Source of the DNA: CAXBNB01 sp040151475
GTDB lineage: Bacteria; Bacteroidota; Bacteroidia; Cytophagales; Cyclobacteriaceae
Reading direction: 5' to 3'
Assembly (NCBI RefSeq): GCF_040151475.1
Contig: NZ_JBDKWG010000137.1
Coordinates: 157,510 to 221,509 of the forward strand
DNA length: 64,000 nt
The notes below the pieces were generated by a model. It was not told the origin of the DNA and did no database searches. It saw only the letters and a list, made by a program, of their open reading frames with translations. This document shows, piece by piece, positions 52,039 to 61,899 of this stretch. Position 1 is the first letter of the stretch, and each line of letters begins with the position of its first letter. The translations under genes and the position numbers were made by a program.

Positions 52039-55000
52039 ATGACCCTTTATACTGATGAGGTTAGAAGTAAAATAGTATTCGTACTAATAGTAGCAATACT
52101 TACATTTAGTACATGTAATGTTTTCGGGCAAGGTGGAATCTCCATTAAAGGTCAGGTAAAAGACGAAACGGGTGAACCTCTTATTGGTGTTACAGTACGG
52201 ATAGAAGATACAACTACCGGATCTATTACGGATTTGGATGGCAATTTTTCCATCATAGGGAACAAAGGGCAAACCATAGTATTTACCATGGTGAGCATGC
52301 AAACGCAAAAAGTAGTCATTCAGGATGCCTCTCCTATTAATATCGTATTAAAAGAAGAAGCGGCAGTACTTCAGGAAATCGTTGTTAACGGCTTTCAGGA
52401 GATGGATAGAAAGCTTTTCACAGGAGCATCCGATAATTTGAAAATGTCTGACATCAAAGCCGCAGGTATGGTGGACGTCAGTCGGGTGCTGGAAGGGCAG
52501 GTTGCAGGGGTAAACGTTGACAATGTGTCGGGCACATTTGGTACTTCCCCAAAAATAAGAATTCGGGGAAATGCATCTATCAATGGCAACAATCAGCCTC
52601 TTTTTGTGGTAGATGGGGTTATTCTGGAAGACTTAACCAATGTAAGCACAGACGATTTTATTTCAGGAAATGCGAGTACTCTTACAAGTTCTTCTATAGC
52701 AAACCTCAACCCGGACGATATAGAGTCCTTTCAAATATTAAAAGATGCATCAGCAACAGCAATCTATGGTGCAAGAGCTGCCAATGGTGTGATTGTAATC
52801 ACTACAAAAAGAGGCAGAAGTGGTGACTTACAAGTCAGTTATTCAGGAAATTATTCCGTGAAACTCAGGCCTACATACAATCAATTCAACCTGTTAAACT
52901 CAGCAGAAGAAATGTCTGTTTACCGTGAACTTTACGATAAAGGCATAATAGATATTACTACTTCTGCAAGGGCTCAAAACTATGGTGCTATGGGAAAGAT
53001 GTTTTCACTCATTGCCAATCATGATCTGGATTGGGGGCCGGGAGGAGGGTTAAATGAAGAGTTTCTTAATAAATATGAAAATGCAAATACTGATTGGTTC
53101 GATATATTATTCAGAGATTTAGGATTGCAACAGCAGCATTCGCTGAGTTTTACTACAGGTACAGAAAAGTCAAACAACTATTATTCCATTAGTTACCTGA
53201 ATGATCAGGGACAAACAATTGCAGATCAGGTACAGAGGTTCACAGGAACGGCCCGAAACACTTATTTCCTTTCCAAGGAATTTACGTTTGGTTTGAAAAT
53301 GACAGCAAGTTATCGTGATCAAAAAGTGCCAGGGACAAGGAATAGAGAATTGGATCCACTGACAGGACGCTTCAGTAGAAGTTTTGATATCAATCCATTC
53401 AGCTATGCATTGAATACAAGCAGGTCAACCAGGCCCTACAATGACGATGGCAGCCTGGAATATTTCAGAAGAAATTATGCTCCGTTTAATATCCTCGATG
53501 AACTTGAAAAAAACTTCATAGACATCAATGTAGTTGATGTTTCAGCACAAACAGATTTTGAAATTACACCAAGAAAAAACATATCTATCAAAGGTGTATT
53601 TCAGGCCCGGTATGCCAATACAAAAAGAGATCATACAGTACATGAAAATTCCAACCAGGCTGAAGCTTATCGTGCCAACAGCACTCAGTATATTCAGGAT
53701 GCCAACAATCTATTGTTCAGAGATCCTGACAACCCGGGTTTGAATCCCGTGGTAGTACTCCCTCAGGGAGGTTTCAACTATTTGGATCAAAGTGAATTTC
53801 TGAACTTTTTCAGCCGGATCAGTGCAGAATGGAATACCACCATTGCTGATAAACATGAAATCAATCTTTTGGGAGGCCAGGAAATCAGGTTTACCAACAG
53901 GCAGGCAAGCAGCACCACGGGAATAGGCGTAATATACGAGAGTGGAGGGATTGTAGTAACCGACCCTAACATTATTGAATTCTTCAACCTGCAAAACATA
54001 GACTACTATACCTTAAATAAAGAAAGAGACCGATTTATTGGGCTTTTTCTAAATGGAGGATATGCATATAAAAGTCGGTATGTAGGGAATTTTACAGTAA
54101 GATATGACGGCTCCAACCAATTGGGAAAAAGTCAAAAAGCCAGATACCTGCCAACATGGAATGCCAGTGGAGCATGGAATGCACACAACGAACCTTTCAT
54201 GCAAAGATTTAAGTTTATCAACGAATTGAAATTAAGAGCTACTTATGGAGTTTCAGGAAACCTCCCCCCAAGTGCAAGTGCCTTATTGAATCTTCAGGCG
54301 GATGTAACTGTGAGACCAACGGATGTAGAACCGTACCTGTACATAGAAGACTTAACCAATGAAGAACTAACCTGGGAAAAATTAAAAGAATTTAATGTCG
54401 GAATGGACTATTCTGTATTAGACAATAGAATTTCCGGATCATTGAATTTTTACAAAAGACAGGCATTTGACCTGATTGGCATAGTTCAAACCAGTGGAGT
54501 TGGCGGCCAGGGATTGAAAGCCGGAAACTTTGCTGACATGGAAGCAACAGGTTATGAATTTACCATTTCTACGGTAAATTATAAAAATGATAAATTCTCT
54601 TGGCGAACAAATTACAACTTTGGCTATACCATCGACAAAATCACCAGGCTTGATTTTGGGCCGAGATTGGTTGATGCCATTGGCCAGGGAGGTGCAGCCG
54701 TGCTCGGAGGGCCAAGAAGAGGGCTTTTTTCAACAAAATTTGCAGGGCTCAACAGTCAGGGAATTCCCACTTTTTATGATGCCAATGATGAAACAATCCT
54801 TGAACTTGATTTACAAGAAAGAGAAGACTTAATAAGTACACTTCAATATGAAGGAGCCACAGAGCCCAGAGGAGCAGGTGGTCTTACCAACACATTCCAA
54901 TATAAAGACTTTACTTTCAGCTTTCTTCTTTCTTACAAAATCGACTACAAAATCAGGTTAAATGACGCTATTTACTCCTCTTACACCGATTTTGATGCAT

Positions 55001-55383
55001 TACCCGGTGAATTGGTAAACAGATGGATAGTGCCCGGAGACGAAGCGAATACAAACATCCCGGTAATTTTGGACAATGGCCTGGCCTCAACCGACAGTGA
55101 AGTGGTTTCGGCTTATAGCCTATACAATAAGAGTAATGTGAGAGTTGCTTTTGGTGACTACATCAGGCTTAAAAATGTAAGACTTTCTTACAACCTTTCT
55201 GCTAAAACAGTAAAGAAAATTGGAATATCAAGAGGTTCTTTCAGCATAGAAGGGCAAAATTTGTATTTGTTGTTTTCAGACAAAGAAGCACTCAGAGGGC
55301 AAGATCCGGAATTTTTCAGCTCGGGAGGAGTATCATTGCCTCAACCAAAAATGTTAACCTTTTCATTAAATATAGGACTATAA
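52039..55383 (+). CDS. SusC/RagA TonB-dependent transporter without STN domain (1114 aa)
   Basis: Outer-membrane importer. Signal peptide 1-30 (IVFVLIVAILTFSTCNVFGQ). CarboxypepD_reg domain about 35-113 (SIKGQVKDETGEPLIGVTVR); plug about 115-258 (EIVVNGFQEMDRKLFTGASD ... ANGVIVITTKRG) followed by a full barrel to the terminal aromatic segment MLTFSLNIGL. There is no STN and no FecR/sigma pair nearby, so it is regulated differently from the SusC at 36372-40157. It is followed 2 bp later by its SusD. The company of a zinc metallohydrolase lipoprotein and DUF4302 resembles a known gene neighbourhood in Bacteroidota whose ligand is not established; peptide or metal-complex uptake is as likely as glycan uptake. 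Confidence 0.93.
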   Translation: MTLYTDEVRSKIVFVLIVAILTFSTCNVFGQGGISIKGQVKDETGEPLIGVTVRIEDTTTGSITDLDGNFSIIGNKGQTIVFTMVSMQTQKVVIQDASPINIVLKEEAAVLQEIVVNGFQEMDRKLFTGASDNLKMSDIKAAGMVDVSRVLEGQVAGVNVDNVSGTFGTSPKIRIRGNASINGNNQPLFVVDGVILEDLTNVSTDDFISGNASTLTSSSIANLNPDDIESFQILKDASATAIYGARAANGVIVITTKRGRSGDLQVSYSGNYSVKLRPTYNQFNLLNSAEEMSVYRELYDKGIIDITTSARAQNYGAMGKMFSLIANHDLDWGPGGGLNEEFLNKYENANTDWFDILFRDLGLQQQHSLSFTTGTEKSNNYYSISYLNDQGQTIADQVQRFTGTARNTYFLSKEFTFGLKMTASYRDQKVPGTRNRELDPLTGRFSRSFDINPFSYALNTSRSTRPYNDDGSLEYFRRNYAPFNILDELEKNFIDINVVDVSAQTDFEITPRKNISIKGVFQARYANTKRDHTVHENSNQAEAYRANSTQYIQDANNLLFRDPDNPGLNPVVVLPQGGFNYLDQSEFLNFFSRISAEWNTTIADKHEINLLGGQEIRFTNRQASSTTGIGVIYESGGIVVTDPNIIEFFNLQNIDYYTLNKERDRFIGLFLNGGYAYKSRYVGNFTVRYDGSNQLGKSQKARYLPTWNASGAWNAHNEPFMQRFKFINELKLRATYGVSGNLPPSASALLNLQADVTVRPTDVEPYLYIEDLTNEELTWEKLKEFNVGMDYSVLDNRISGSLNFYKRQAFDLIGIVQTSGVGGQGLKAGNFADMEATGYEFTISTVNYKNDKFSWRTNYNFGYTIDKITRLDFGPRLVDAIGQGGAAVLGGPRRGLFSTKFAGLNSQGIPTFYDANDETILELDLQEREDLISTLQYEGATEPRGAGGLTNTFQYKDFTFSFLLSYKIDYKIRLNDAIYSSYTDFDALPGELVNRWIVPGDEANTNIPVILDNGLASTDSEVVSAYSLYNKSNVRVAFGDYIRLKNVRLSYNLSAKTVKKIGISRGSFSIEGQNLYLLFSDKEALRGQDPEFFSSGGVSLPQPKMLTFSLNIGL

Positions 55384-55385
55384 AC

Positions 55386-56927
55386 ATGACCAATTTGATG
55401 ATGAAGAAAAGAATACATACTACGACAAAAAGGTCAGCTAATAAAGTAGCAAAAACTATCTCTATTATATTGTTGGCCATATTATTCAACAGTTGTGGGG
55501 ATTTTCTGGATGAAGTGCCCGACAACAGGGTTTTTCTTGATGATCTGGACAAGGCGGCACAACTTCTAACCAATGCTTACTCAGTGGCTAGCCCGGCATT
55601 TACAGACTGGATGTCGGATGATGTAGGCTATACCAGAGGTACTACAAAGAGACCAAGTCATGAACGCCTTTATGCCTGGGAAGATGACACTTCAGACCCG
55701 ACAGAACAAGACTCCCCTGCTTATTTCTGGTTCAATACTTATGAAGCAATAGCCCATTCAAATGAAGTTTTAGCTGCACTTGCTGACATCCCGACAACCT
55801 CTGAAGAAGAAATAGCACGTAAAAAATCAATACAATCAGAAGCACTTCTTACCCGTGCTTACGGCCATTTCATGTTAGTCAACCTGTTTGCTAAGCACTA
55901 CGATGAAACAACAGCTACATCCGATTTGGGGGTTCCGTACATAGAAACTCCTGAGACGGTATTTATTGCTACTTATAAAAGAAATACTGTACAACAGGTG
56001 TATGATAAGGTAGAACGAGACATGCTACAGGGAATTGAAATACTCGATGACAGTTTTTTTGCCAACTCCGGAAAATATCATTTCAATAGAAATGCAGCTT
56101 TGGCCTTTGCATCAAGGTTTTACCTATTCAAAGCAGACTATGCAGAGTGTGTTAAATTCAGTGACATGCTGTTAGGATCAGACCCCTCCCCTTTTATCAG
56201 GGACATGACATCTACAGAATTTCAAAACGTTAGTTCATCTGTCGATGGATATCCTCAATTGTATTCTTCTCCTGATCTGGCAAGCAATCTCCTGTTGATG
56301 AGAAAAATCTCACTGATACAAAGAAATGATTTTGCTTTTGGTCCTTTGGACACGGAGTATTCTCAGTTGTTTGGAGACAATATGTTTGGTGGTACTACTG
56401 ACCAGAGAGAAAATCCTGCTTTTGTAAAAGGAGACAATTCGGTTTTTCCAGTCAGATACCAAAGTCTTTTTGAACGAAGTAGCTTAAACTCTAATACCGG
56501 ACTTCCATACCATATTGCCCTTCCCTTTCGTGGAGAAGAGGTGGTCTTAAACAGGGCTGAAGCAAATATTTTTTTAAACAGGGTTGATGACGCTATAAGT
56601 GATTTGCAAGCATTAACAGACAGAAGGTACAGTCTCGGATCAGGAAGCAACAGAACTATCACTATAGAGAAGGTGAGGTCATTTATTGGTATTTTTAATA
56701 ATGACAGGTTTGCTCTTTACATCTATATTGTAGAATTAGAAAGAAGAAAGGAATTTATCATGCAAGGCATGCGTTGGTTTGACATTAAGAGGTTAGGCAT
56801 AGAAGTAACTCATGTTTTACAGGATCAGTTTTCATCAATCACTTTGGAACAAGATGACCTGAGAAAAGTAATTCAGATTCCTAAAACGGCTATAGATGTA
56901 GGTGGACTAAAAGCTAACCCAAGATAA
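55386..56927 (+). CDS. RagB/SusD-family outer-membrane lipoprotein (513 aa)
   Basis: Partner of the preceding SusC. The N-terminus MTNLMMKKRIHTTTKRSANK is long and basic, followed by the lipoprotein signal ending LAILFNSCGDFLDEVPDNR; the internal Mets at codons 5-6 are alternative starts. SusD landmarks are CGDFLDEVPD, LTRAYGHFMLVNLFAKHY, the ILNRAEA-like VVLNRAEANIFLNRVDDAI, and ERRKEFIMQGMRWFDIKRLG near the C-terminus. Normal length. Spacing of 2 bp to SusC and 8 bp to the metallohydrolase indicates one transcript. The ligand is unknown; SusD-like proteins of this branch bind either oligosaccharides or peptides. Confidence 0.93.
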   Translation: MTNLMMKKRIHTTTKRSANKVAKTISIILLAILFNSCGDFLDEVPDNRVFLDDLDKAAQLLTNAYSVASPAFTDWMSDDVGYTRGTTKRPSHERLYAWEDDTSDPTEQDSPAYFWFNTYEAIAHSNEVLAALADIPTTSEEEIARKKSIQSEALLTRAYGHFMLVNLFAKHYDETTATSDLGVPYIETPETVFIATYKRNTVQQVYDKVERDMLQGIEILDDSFFANSGKYHFNRNAALAFASRFYLFKADYAECVKFSDMLLGSDPSPFIRDMTSTEFQNVSSSVDGYPQLYSSPDLASNLLLMRKISLIQRNDFAFGPLDTEYSQLFGDNMFGGTTDQRENPAFVKGDNSVFPVRYQSLFERSSLNSNTGLPYHIALPFRGEEVVLNRAEANIFLNRVDDAISDLQALTDRRYSLGSGSNRTITIEKVRSFIGIFNNDRFALYIYIVELERRKEFIMQGMRWFDIKRLGIEVTHVLQDQFSSITLEQDDLRKVIQIPKTAIDVGGLKANPR

Positions 56928-56935
56928 TTACAGAA

Positions 56936-57835
56936 ATGACAATTTTGTATAAGATATATTCTACTCAAACCCAAAAACTCAAATTAAAAAGCTGGGCTTT
57001 GCTTCCACTGTTTCTGGTGGCCTGCTACCCATCAGAAGATTTGAACGTGCCTGTAAAGGATGCTGACAGCATACCTGCTACTGAACTCGATATTTATATT
57101 CAGGAAGAGTTCATTGACAAGTACGATATGGCAATAAGGTACAGATACGTGGACAACTACGTGAATCCGGGTGAAAGAGTAGCACCTCCCGACATTGATA
57201 ACGTAAGGCCAATGCTTGATTTTATTGAAGATTTTTGGATCAACCCTTATTTGGAAATAGAAAATGGCGAAGCATTTTTCAAAGAACATGTACCACCGGA
57301 AATAATCTTCTTGGGAGGATTGATTTACAATTCGGATGGTACGGTAACACTGGGAACGGCTGATGCTGGTGCCCGAATTACATTTACCAATGTAAACGGA
57401 ATAAATCCTGAGGATGAAAGTTGGGTTTCTCAACAACTCAATGTAGTATATCATGAATTTGCCCACACCATTCACCAGAGGTATAAATTACCTGCTTCTT
57501 TCGAAACTATTTCTCCATCGGGATACACCAGTTCAGGAGCCTGGTTTACACTTACCGATGAAGAGGCTTTAAGAAGAGGGTTTGTGTCACCCTACGCCAC
57601 AAGTAACCCCAATGAAGACTTTGCTGAAACAGTATCTTTCTTTCTGTTTGACAAAGGTTTTTATGAAAATTACATTACTCTTGAAGAAGACTGTACGGAT
57701 ATAGACTGTGAAGAAAGAAATGAAGGAAGAAAGAAAATCAACCAAAAATTGAATGCTATCATTGACCATTACGAAAAAGTAGTAGCAATAAGCCTGGAAG
57801 AACTCCGGGCTGCCATTCAATCAAGATTAGGATAA
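56936..57835 (+). CDS. Substrate import-associated zinc metallohydrolase lipoprotein (299 aa)
   Basis: Lipoprotein (LLPLFLVACYPSED, Cys about 31). The zinc motif is HEFAH in VVYHEFAHTIHQRYKLP (about residues 173-180), with a probable third ligand further on in DFAETVSFFLFDKG (Glu or Asp near 225). This matches a family found next to SusC/SusD pairs in Bacteroidota (the HExxH lipoprotein with TonB-partner type; Peptidase_Mx1-like, recalled). It is presumed to cleave or process the imported ligand at the cell surface. It lies 8 bp after susD and 3 bp before the DUF4302 gene. Peptidase activity is likely but the substrate is unknown. Confidence 0.88.
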   Translation: MTILYKIYSTQTQKLKLKSWALLPLFLVACYPSEDLNVPVKDADSIPATELDIYIQEEFIDKYDMAIRYRYVDNYVNPGERVAPPDIDNVRPMLDFIEDFWINPYLEIENGEAFFKEHVPPEIIFLGGLIYNSDGTVTLGTADAGARITFTNVNGINPEDESWVSQQLNVVYHEFAHTIHQRYKLPASFETISPSGYTSSGAWFTLTDEEALRRGFVSPYATSNPNEDFAETVSFFLFDKGFYENYITLEEDCTDIDCEERNEGRKKINQKLNAIIDHYEKVVAISLEELRAAIQSRLG

Positions 57836-57838
57836 ACA

Positions 57839-59221
57839 ATGAGAAAATTATTAGTATATATCACCATAATATTTATTTCTCTGGGGATTTTCTCATGCGG
57901 AGATGATGGCGTAAAGGATTTACCAACTGTAGAAGAAAGGGTATCCAAAGCTAAAGACTCTTTAATCACTGCCCTGATTGCTCCTGCATTCGGTTGGAAA
58001 ATCAACTATCAACCTGATCCCAATTCAGGTTCTTTTATAATACTAATGAAATTTGATGAGGATGGTAATGTCAATATTAAATCTGACGTGTATGACAATG
58101 ATGGCGAATTTCTTGATGCCACCATCACTTATCGAATAGACAATGCTCATGGGCTCGAATTGATACTGGAAACTTATGGTGTCTTTCATTACTTCTTCGA
58201 GTTTTACAATGGTGAATTTGAATTCGTTCTTCTTGACTATATCGACAACAACCCCGTATTTCAAAGTAAATCAGACTTTTCTAACCCAACGATATTAAGT
58301 TTTGAACCAGCTGCAGAAAATGATGCTGAACTTTTAAATAATGAAATAACCAAAAATCTTAAGAAGACATTATTTCATAGTGAACAACTAAAACAACTAA
58401 TAGGCAGTAATGTTTATTACCAATTGTACCTGATAGATAAAGCTATTTCTATTTTCATAACCCTGGATTTAGACCTGAGAACAGCAAAAATACTGAATGC
58501 AGCTGTAGGAGAAAGTATTGAGGAGATTAACAACACAAACAACAGAGTCGATATTTCTCACAAAACCAACTACACCATTGAGGGTGAGGCTATCGTCTTC
58601 AATACACCTTTCAATTTTACCTTAAATGGACAAAGCATACTTATTTCCGAATTTGAATTGTCCAATTTTCAGGAATTAACAGATAGTTTCTGTGATGGAC
58701 AAACACTCAATATTGGGAAATTTGATGGTAAAATTGGCAATGAAAGCATAACATTCACCAGTACTCTATACTCTGCCGGAACAAATTTCACTCCTATTAG
58801 CGATGGGTCTTACAATGTAAATAGCATTGGAATATTTGACAATCAAGATGAAACACTACAGGACATGATAACAGCTATTTTTCCAGATGTAGCAGGCATT
58901 CAATTCTATTTTAAGTTTCCGCTATCAGATGGAGATTTTTATGGTGTTGGGTTGATTGTAGTGAATAACAGTGGTGAAGCTGATTTCTTTTTGAGGGAAT
59001 TTGCACCACCTACATTCAATGGCAATCAGATGAATATTACTTTCACGGGACAAACTCTGATTACCCGTGAACCTACAGTTGCTGAAGAGCAAGGTTTAAT
59101 TGACATAACAGATTTAGTATTTGGAAGTGGTCAGGTATATGTTCTTGAATTTGCAGGTGATGATGATGGTTTTGAATTGTACAATGCCTGCAACAATCAC
59201 AAACTCTTCCTGTTTAAGTAA
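57839..59221 (+). CDS. DUF4302 lipoprotein (460 aa)
   Basis: Lipoprotein signal (FISLGIFSCGDDG, Cys20). The N-terminal half carries the DUF4302 pattern (VEERVSKAKDSLITALIAPA, FGWKINYQPDPNSGSFIILM, KFDEDGNVNIKSDVYDNDGE), and the C-terminal half is beta-rich (INFTLNGQSILISEFELSNF-like repeats and a closing YNACNNHKLFLF). Function unknown; members are found beside the metallohydrolase and SusC/SusD genes, which suggests a surface-exposed accessory of the same importer. It begins 3 bp after the metallohydrolase stop, the last gene of the operon; no terminator-like hairpin follows. Confidence 0.85.
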   Translation: MRKLLVYITIIFISLGIFSCGDDGVKDLPTVEERVSKAKDSLITALIAPAFGWKINYQPDPNSGSFIILMKFDEDGNVNIKSDVYDNDGEFLDATITYRIDNAHGLELILETYGVFHYFFEFYNGEFEFVLLDYIDNNPVFQSKSDFSNPTILSFEPAAENDAELLNNEITKNLKKTLFHSEQLKQLIGSNVYYQLYLIDKAISIFITLDLDLRTAKILNAAVGESIEEINNTNNRVDISHKTNYTIEGEAIVFNTPFNFTLNGQSILISEFELSNFQELTDSFCDGQTLNIGKFDGKIGNESITFTSTLYSAGTNFTPISDGSYNVNSIGIFDNQDETLQDMITAIFPDVAGIQFYFKFPLSDGDFYGVGLIVVNNSGEADFFLREFAPPTFNGNQMNITFTGQTLITREPTVAEEQGLIDITDLVFGSGQVYVLEFAGDDDGFELYNACNNHKLFLFK

Positions 59222-59284
59222 AACCCGACACAATATCAAATATTTATAATTGGGGCATAGGTTTAATCTATCTCCCCTTTTCGT

Positions 59285-59292
59285 TACATTTG
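59285..59292 (+). promoter_or_regulatory. Promoter -7 box for der (TACATTTG)
   Basis: Full match to TAnnTTTG, 27 bp before the TTG start codon of der. A -33 TTG at the usual distance is not obvious (the nearest clear one is 32 bp up). The short leader and location between two unrelated genes support it. Confidence 0.45.
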
Positions 59293-59319
59293 CGACCTTA
59301 AACCAAAATCCCCTCTATT

Positions 59320-60633
59320 TTGTCAAATATAGTAGCCATAACAGGTCGTCCAAACGTAGGTAAGTCCACACTCTTTAACCGTCTGGTAGAAAGAAAAAAA
59401 GCCATAATGGACAATGAAAGTGGAGTCACCCGTGACAGACACTATGGCTTTGCCCAATGGAATGGTAAATATTTCACAGTGATTGATACAGGTGGGTATG
59501 TAACCGGGTCAGACGATATTTTTGAGGATGCCATTCGAACTCAGGTTAAAATGGCATTAGATGAAGCTTCTGTAGTGCTTTTTATGGTTGACTGCCAGAA
59601 CGGTGTTACCTCAATGGATGAGGATTTTGCCAACATTCTACGTGAATTAAAAAAACCGGTAATCCTTGTAGCAAATAAAGCAGACAATCCCGATCTCGAA
59701 CTGGCTTCTTCCGAATTTTACAGCCTGGGGTTAGATGCTAATCTTTATACCATAGCTTCTACAAGTGGTTCCGGCACAGGTGAGCTATTGGATGAGGTAG
59801 TAACGTATTTTGATGACAATGATAACGAAAACCCGGAAGATGGCATTCCCAGAATATCCATTCTTGGCAGGCCAAATGCGGGTAAATCTTCATTTCTAAA
59901 TGCTTTACTGGGCAAGGAACGTACCATTGTCACAGACATAGCGGGAACAACAAGAGACTCTATCAACACACGATATAAACTTTATGACAAAGATTTTATT
60001 CTTACAGATACGGCAGGAATAAGAAAGAAATCAAGGGTAACTGAAGACATAGAATTTTACTCTGTGCTCAGGGCGATCCAATCGTTGCAAGATAGCGATG
60101 TGTGTATCGTAATGCTGGATGCCGAGCGGGGGTTTGAGTCACAAGATATGAACATCATATCTCTGGCTCATAAATACAAAAAGGGTATCATGATTATGGT
60201 GAATAAATGGGATTTGATTCCTGATAAAGACAGCAATACAGCCATCAAATTCAAAAAAGAAATAGAGGAGAAACTTGGACCTTTGAGCTATATTCCAATA
60301 ATTTTCACCTCTGTATTGAACAAGCAACGTATTTTCCAGGCAATAGAATTGGCGATGGAAGTGAATGAAAACAGGGTTAGGAAAATTTCGACATCAGCTC
60401 TGAATGAAATCATGCTGAAAGAAATCGAGCACAATCCACCACCTGCACTAAAAGGAAAACACATTAAGATCAAGTACATTACTCAACTCCCTGTACATAC
60501 ACCGATGTTTGCTTTTTTCTGCAACCTGCCACAATATATCAAAGAACCTTACGAACGATTTTTAACCAATAAACTAAGGTCTCATTTTGACTTTAAAGGT
60601 GTACCTATTAAAATTTCTTTTAGAAAAAAATAA
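59320..60633 (+). CDS. der: Ribosome biogenesis GTPase Der (437 aa)
   Basis: Essential double-GTPase for 50S ribosomal subunit assembly. The start is TTG at 59320-59322 (MSNIVAITGRPNVGKS); no ATG fits. First G domain: GRPNVGKS (about 8-15), DTGG, NKAD. Second G domain: GRPNAGKSSF (about 183-192), DTAG, NKWD. The C-terminal KH-like domain covers about 350-437 (LNEIMLKEIEHNPPPALKGK ... GVPIKISFRKK). Length and motifs complete. It sits alone between the second import operon and an SprT-like gene; no operon link. Confidence 0.96.
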   Translation: MSNIVAITGRPNVGKSTLFNRLVERKKAIMDNESGVTRDRHYGFAQWNGKYFTVIDTGGYVTGSDDIFEDAIRTQVKMALDEASVVLFMVDCQNGVTSMDEDFANILRELKKPVILVANKADNPDLELASSEFYSLGLDANLYTIASTSGSGTGELLDEVVTYFDDNDNENPEDGIPRISILGRPNAGKSSFLNALLGKERTIVTDIAGTTRDSINTRYKLYDKDFILTDTAGIRKKSRVTEDIEFYSVLRAIQSLQDSDVCIVMLDAERGFESQDMNIISLAHKYKKGIMIMVNKWDLIPDKDSNTAIKFKKEIEEKLGPLSYIPIIFTSVLNKQRIFQAIELAMEVNENRVRKISTSALNEIMLKEIEHNPPPALKGKHIKIKYITQLPVHTPMFAFFCNLPQYIKEPYERFLTNKLRSHFDFKGVPIKISFRKK

Positions 60634-60705
60634 TAAGGTTACTCTTGCTATGGGTAATGAAGGATTCAATGTAATTTAGAATCGTGATCTAAAAAAACAT
60701 AAATT

Positions 60706-61320
60706 TTGCCAGCATTAAGTGACAGAGAAATCTTTGTAAAGCACCTGCCTGAATTTTCGGTAGAGTATTGTTATCAACTTTGGGTGAAACTGGATTTCAT
60801 TTTCAACATCACCAGAAAAAGAAACTCCAAACTTGGTGACTATCGGTATGACCCTGCAACCAAACAACATTCAATCTCGGTCAATAACAACCTGAATAAA
60901 TATTCTTTCCTGATTACCTACATTCATGAGGTAGCCCACCTTACTACAAGGGAAAAATACCAAAACAGAGTACTGCCTCATGGCAATCAGTGGAAACAGG
61001 AATTTAGAAAATTACTCTTGCCTATGCTCAATGACAAAGTATTTCCCGACGATGTATTAAGGATACTGGCACTTCACATGAAAAACCCAAAGGCATCAAG
61101 TACATCAGATAAAAACCTCTATTTAGTATTGAGAAAATACGATAAACACTCCAATGAAACACTGTTGGGTGAATTAGCACCCGGTATTACTTTTCTTTTC
61201 AACAAAAAGATTTATAAGAAACTGGAAAAACGCAGGACAAGAAGTCTGTGTCTGGATGTAAATTCCAACAGGAAATACCTGATTTCTGAAACTGCTCCGG
61301 TGAAAGAATTTAAAAATTAA
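60706..61320 (+). CDS. SprT-like zinc metallopeptidase domain protein (204 aa)
   Basis: Start is TTG at 60706-60708 (MPALSDREIF); no in-frame ATG precedes the conserved part. The SprT-like domain has the zinc motif HEVAH in TYIHEVAHLTTREKYQ (about 75-79) followed by a third ligand His in LPHGNQWKQEFRKLL. The C-terminal half is basic and may contain a zinc-ribbon-like region without clear Cys pairs, so the usual SprT C-terminal ribbon is missing. Cytoplasmic. Related to Spartan-type DNA-protein crosslink peptidases; the actual substrate is unknown. The stop is 2 bp from the end of the convergent 191-residue gene. Confidence 0.85.
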   Translation: MPALSDREIFVKHLPEFSVEYCYQLWVKLDFIFNITRKRNSKLGDYRYDPATKQHSISVNNNLNKYSFLITYIHEVAHLTTREKYQNRVLPHGNQWKQEFRKLLLPMLNDKVFPDDVLRILALHMKNPKASSTSDKNLYLVLRKYDKHSNETLLGELAPGITFLFNKKIYKKLEKRRTRSLCLDVNSNRKYLISETAPVKEFKN

Positions 61321-61322
61321 AA

Positions 61323-61898
61323 TCAATTAAGCCTCTTCTGTATAAGACTCTCTACGGTCATGCAAAATTGTAGCGGATGAAGTGTTCTCCAATTGGCGAT
61401 TTGAAGACTCCCTCCTGAGTTGATATATGAATCAATATTGAAATTGCTCATTTCATCCAACACATGCTCTTGAAAATTAACAGCAGCTATCCAACCTTGC
61501 TGGCCATCCTCCACATCGTCAAACCACTCTTCATAATAGCAATCGTCTGACCCATGAAAATTGAGTACATTTTCTCCAATCAAAACAAAGTGGCTAATGC
61601 CATCACCAATAAGCAAATCAATAATGTTTCGCTTTAAGTGCATGATATCGTTGTTGATAGCATCATTCCACTCTCCGATAAATTCAATTATTACATAACC
61701 CTTTTCATAATCAGCGTAAAGGATTTTTATATACAATGTTTCTGAACCCATATAATCCCATGCAGGATCAATATAGTAGCCATAGATAGTCTCAGAATAC
61801 AAGTCGTAATTGTATTCCTTCCCGTTAAATGGTGAAAGTTCATCCCTGGCAGGATCGTAATACTTCAACCATCTGTAAAATGGTTCAATCTGATGCAC
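61323..61898 (-). CDS. Conserved hypothetical protein (191 aa), unknown function
   Basis: No family recognised. Start is GTG at 61896-61898 (MHQIEPFYRWLKYYDPARDE), close behind the stop of murQ, so translation is probably coupled. The protein is acidic, rich in Tyr and Trp (YYEEWFDDVEDGQQGWIAAV), has no signal peptide or membrane segment, and seems to be cytoplasmic with a mixed alpha/beta pattern (IKILYADYEKGYVIIEFIGE). It is downstream of murQ and a sugar kinase on the minus strand, so it may be expressed with them. A similar protein in other Cytophagales genomes is plausible but could not be searched for. Confidence 0.7.
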   Translation of the reverse strand: MHQIEPFYRWLKYYDPARDELSPFNGKEYNYDLYSETIYGYYIDPAWDYMGSETLYIKILYADYEKGYVIIEFIGEWNDAINNDIMHLKRNIIDLLIGDGISHFVLIGENVLNFHGSDDCYYEEWFDDVEDGQQGWIAAVNFQEHVLDEMSNFNIDSYINSGGSLQIANWRTLHPLQFCMTVESLIQKRLN

Positions 61899-61899
61899 T

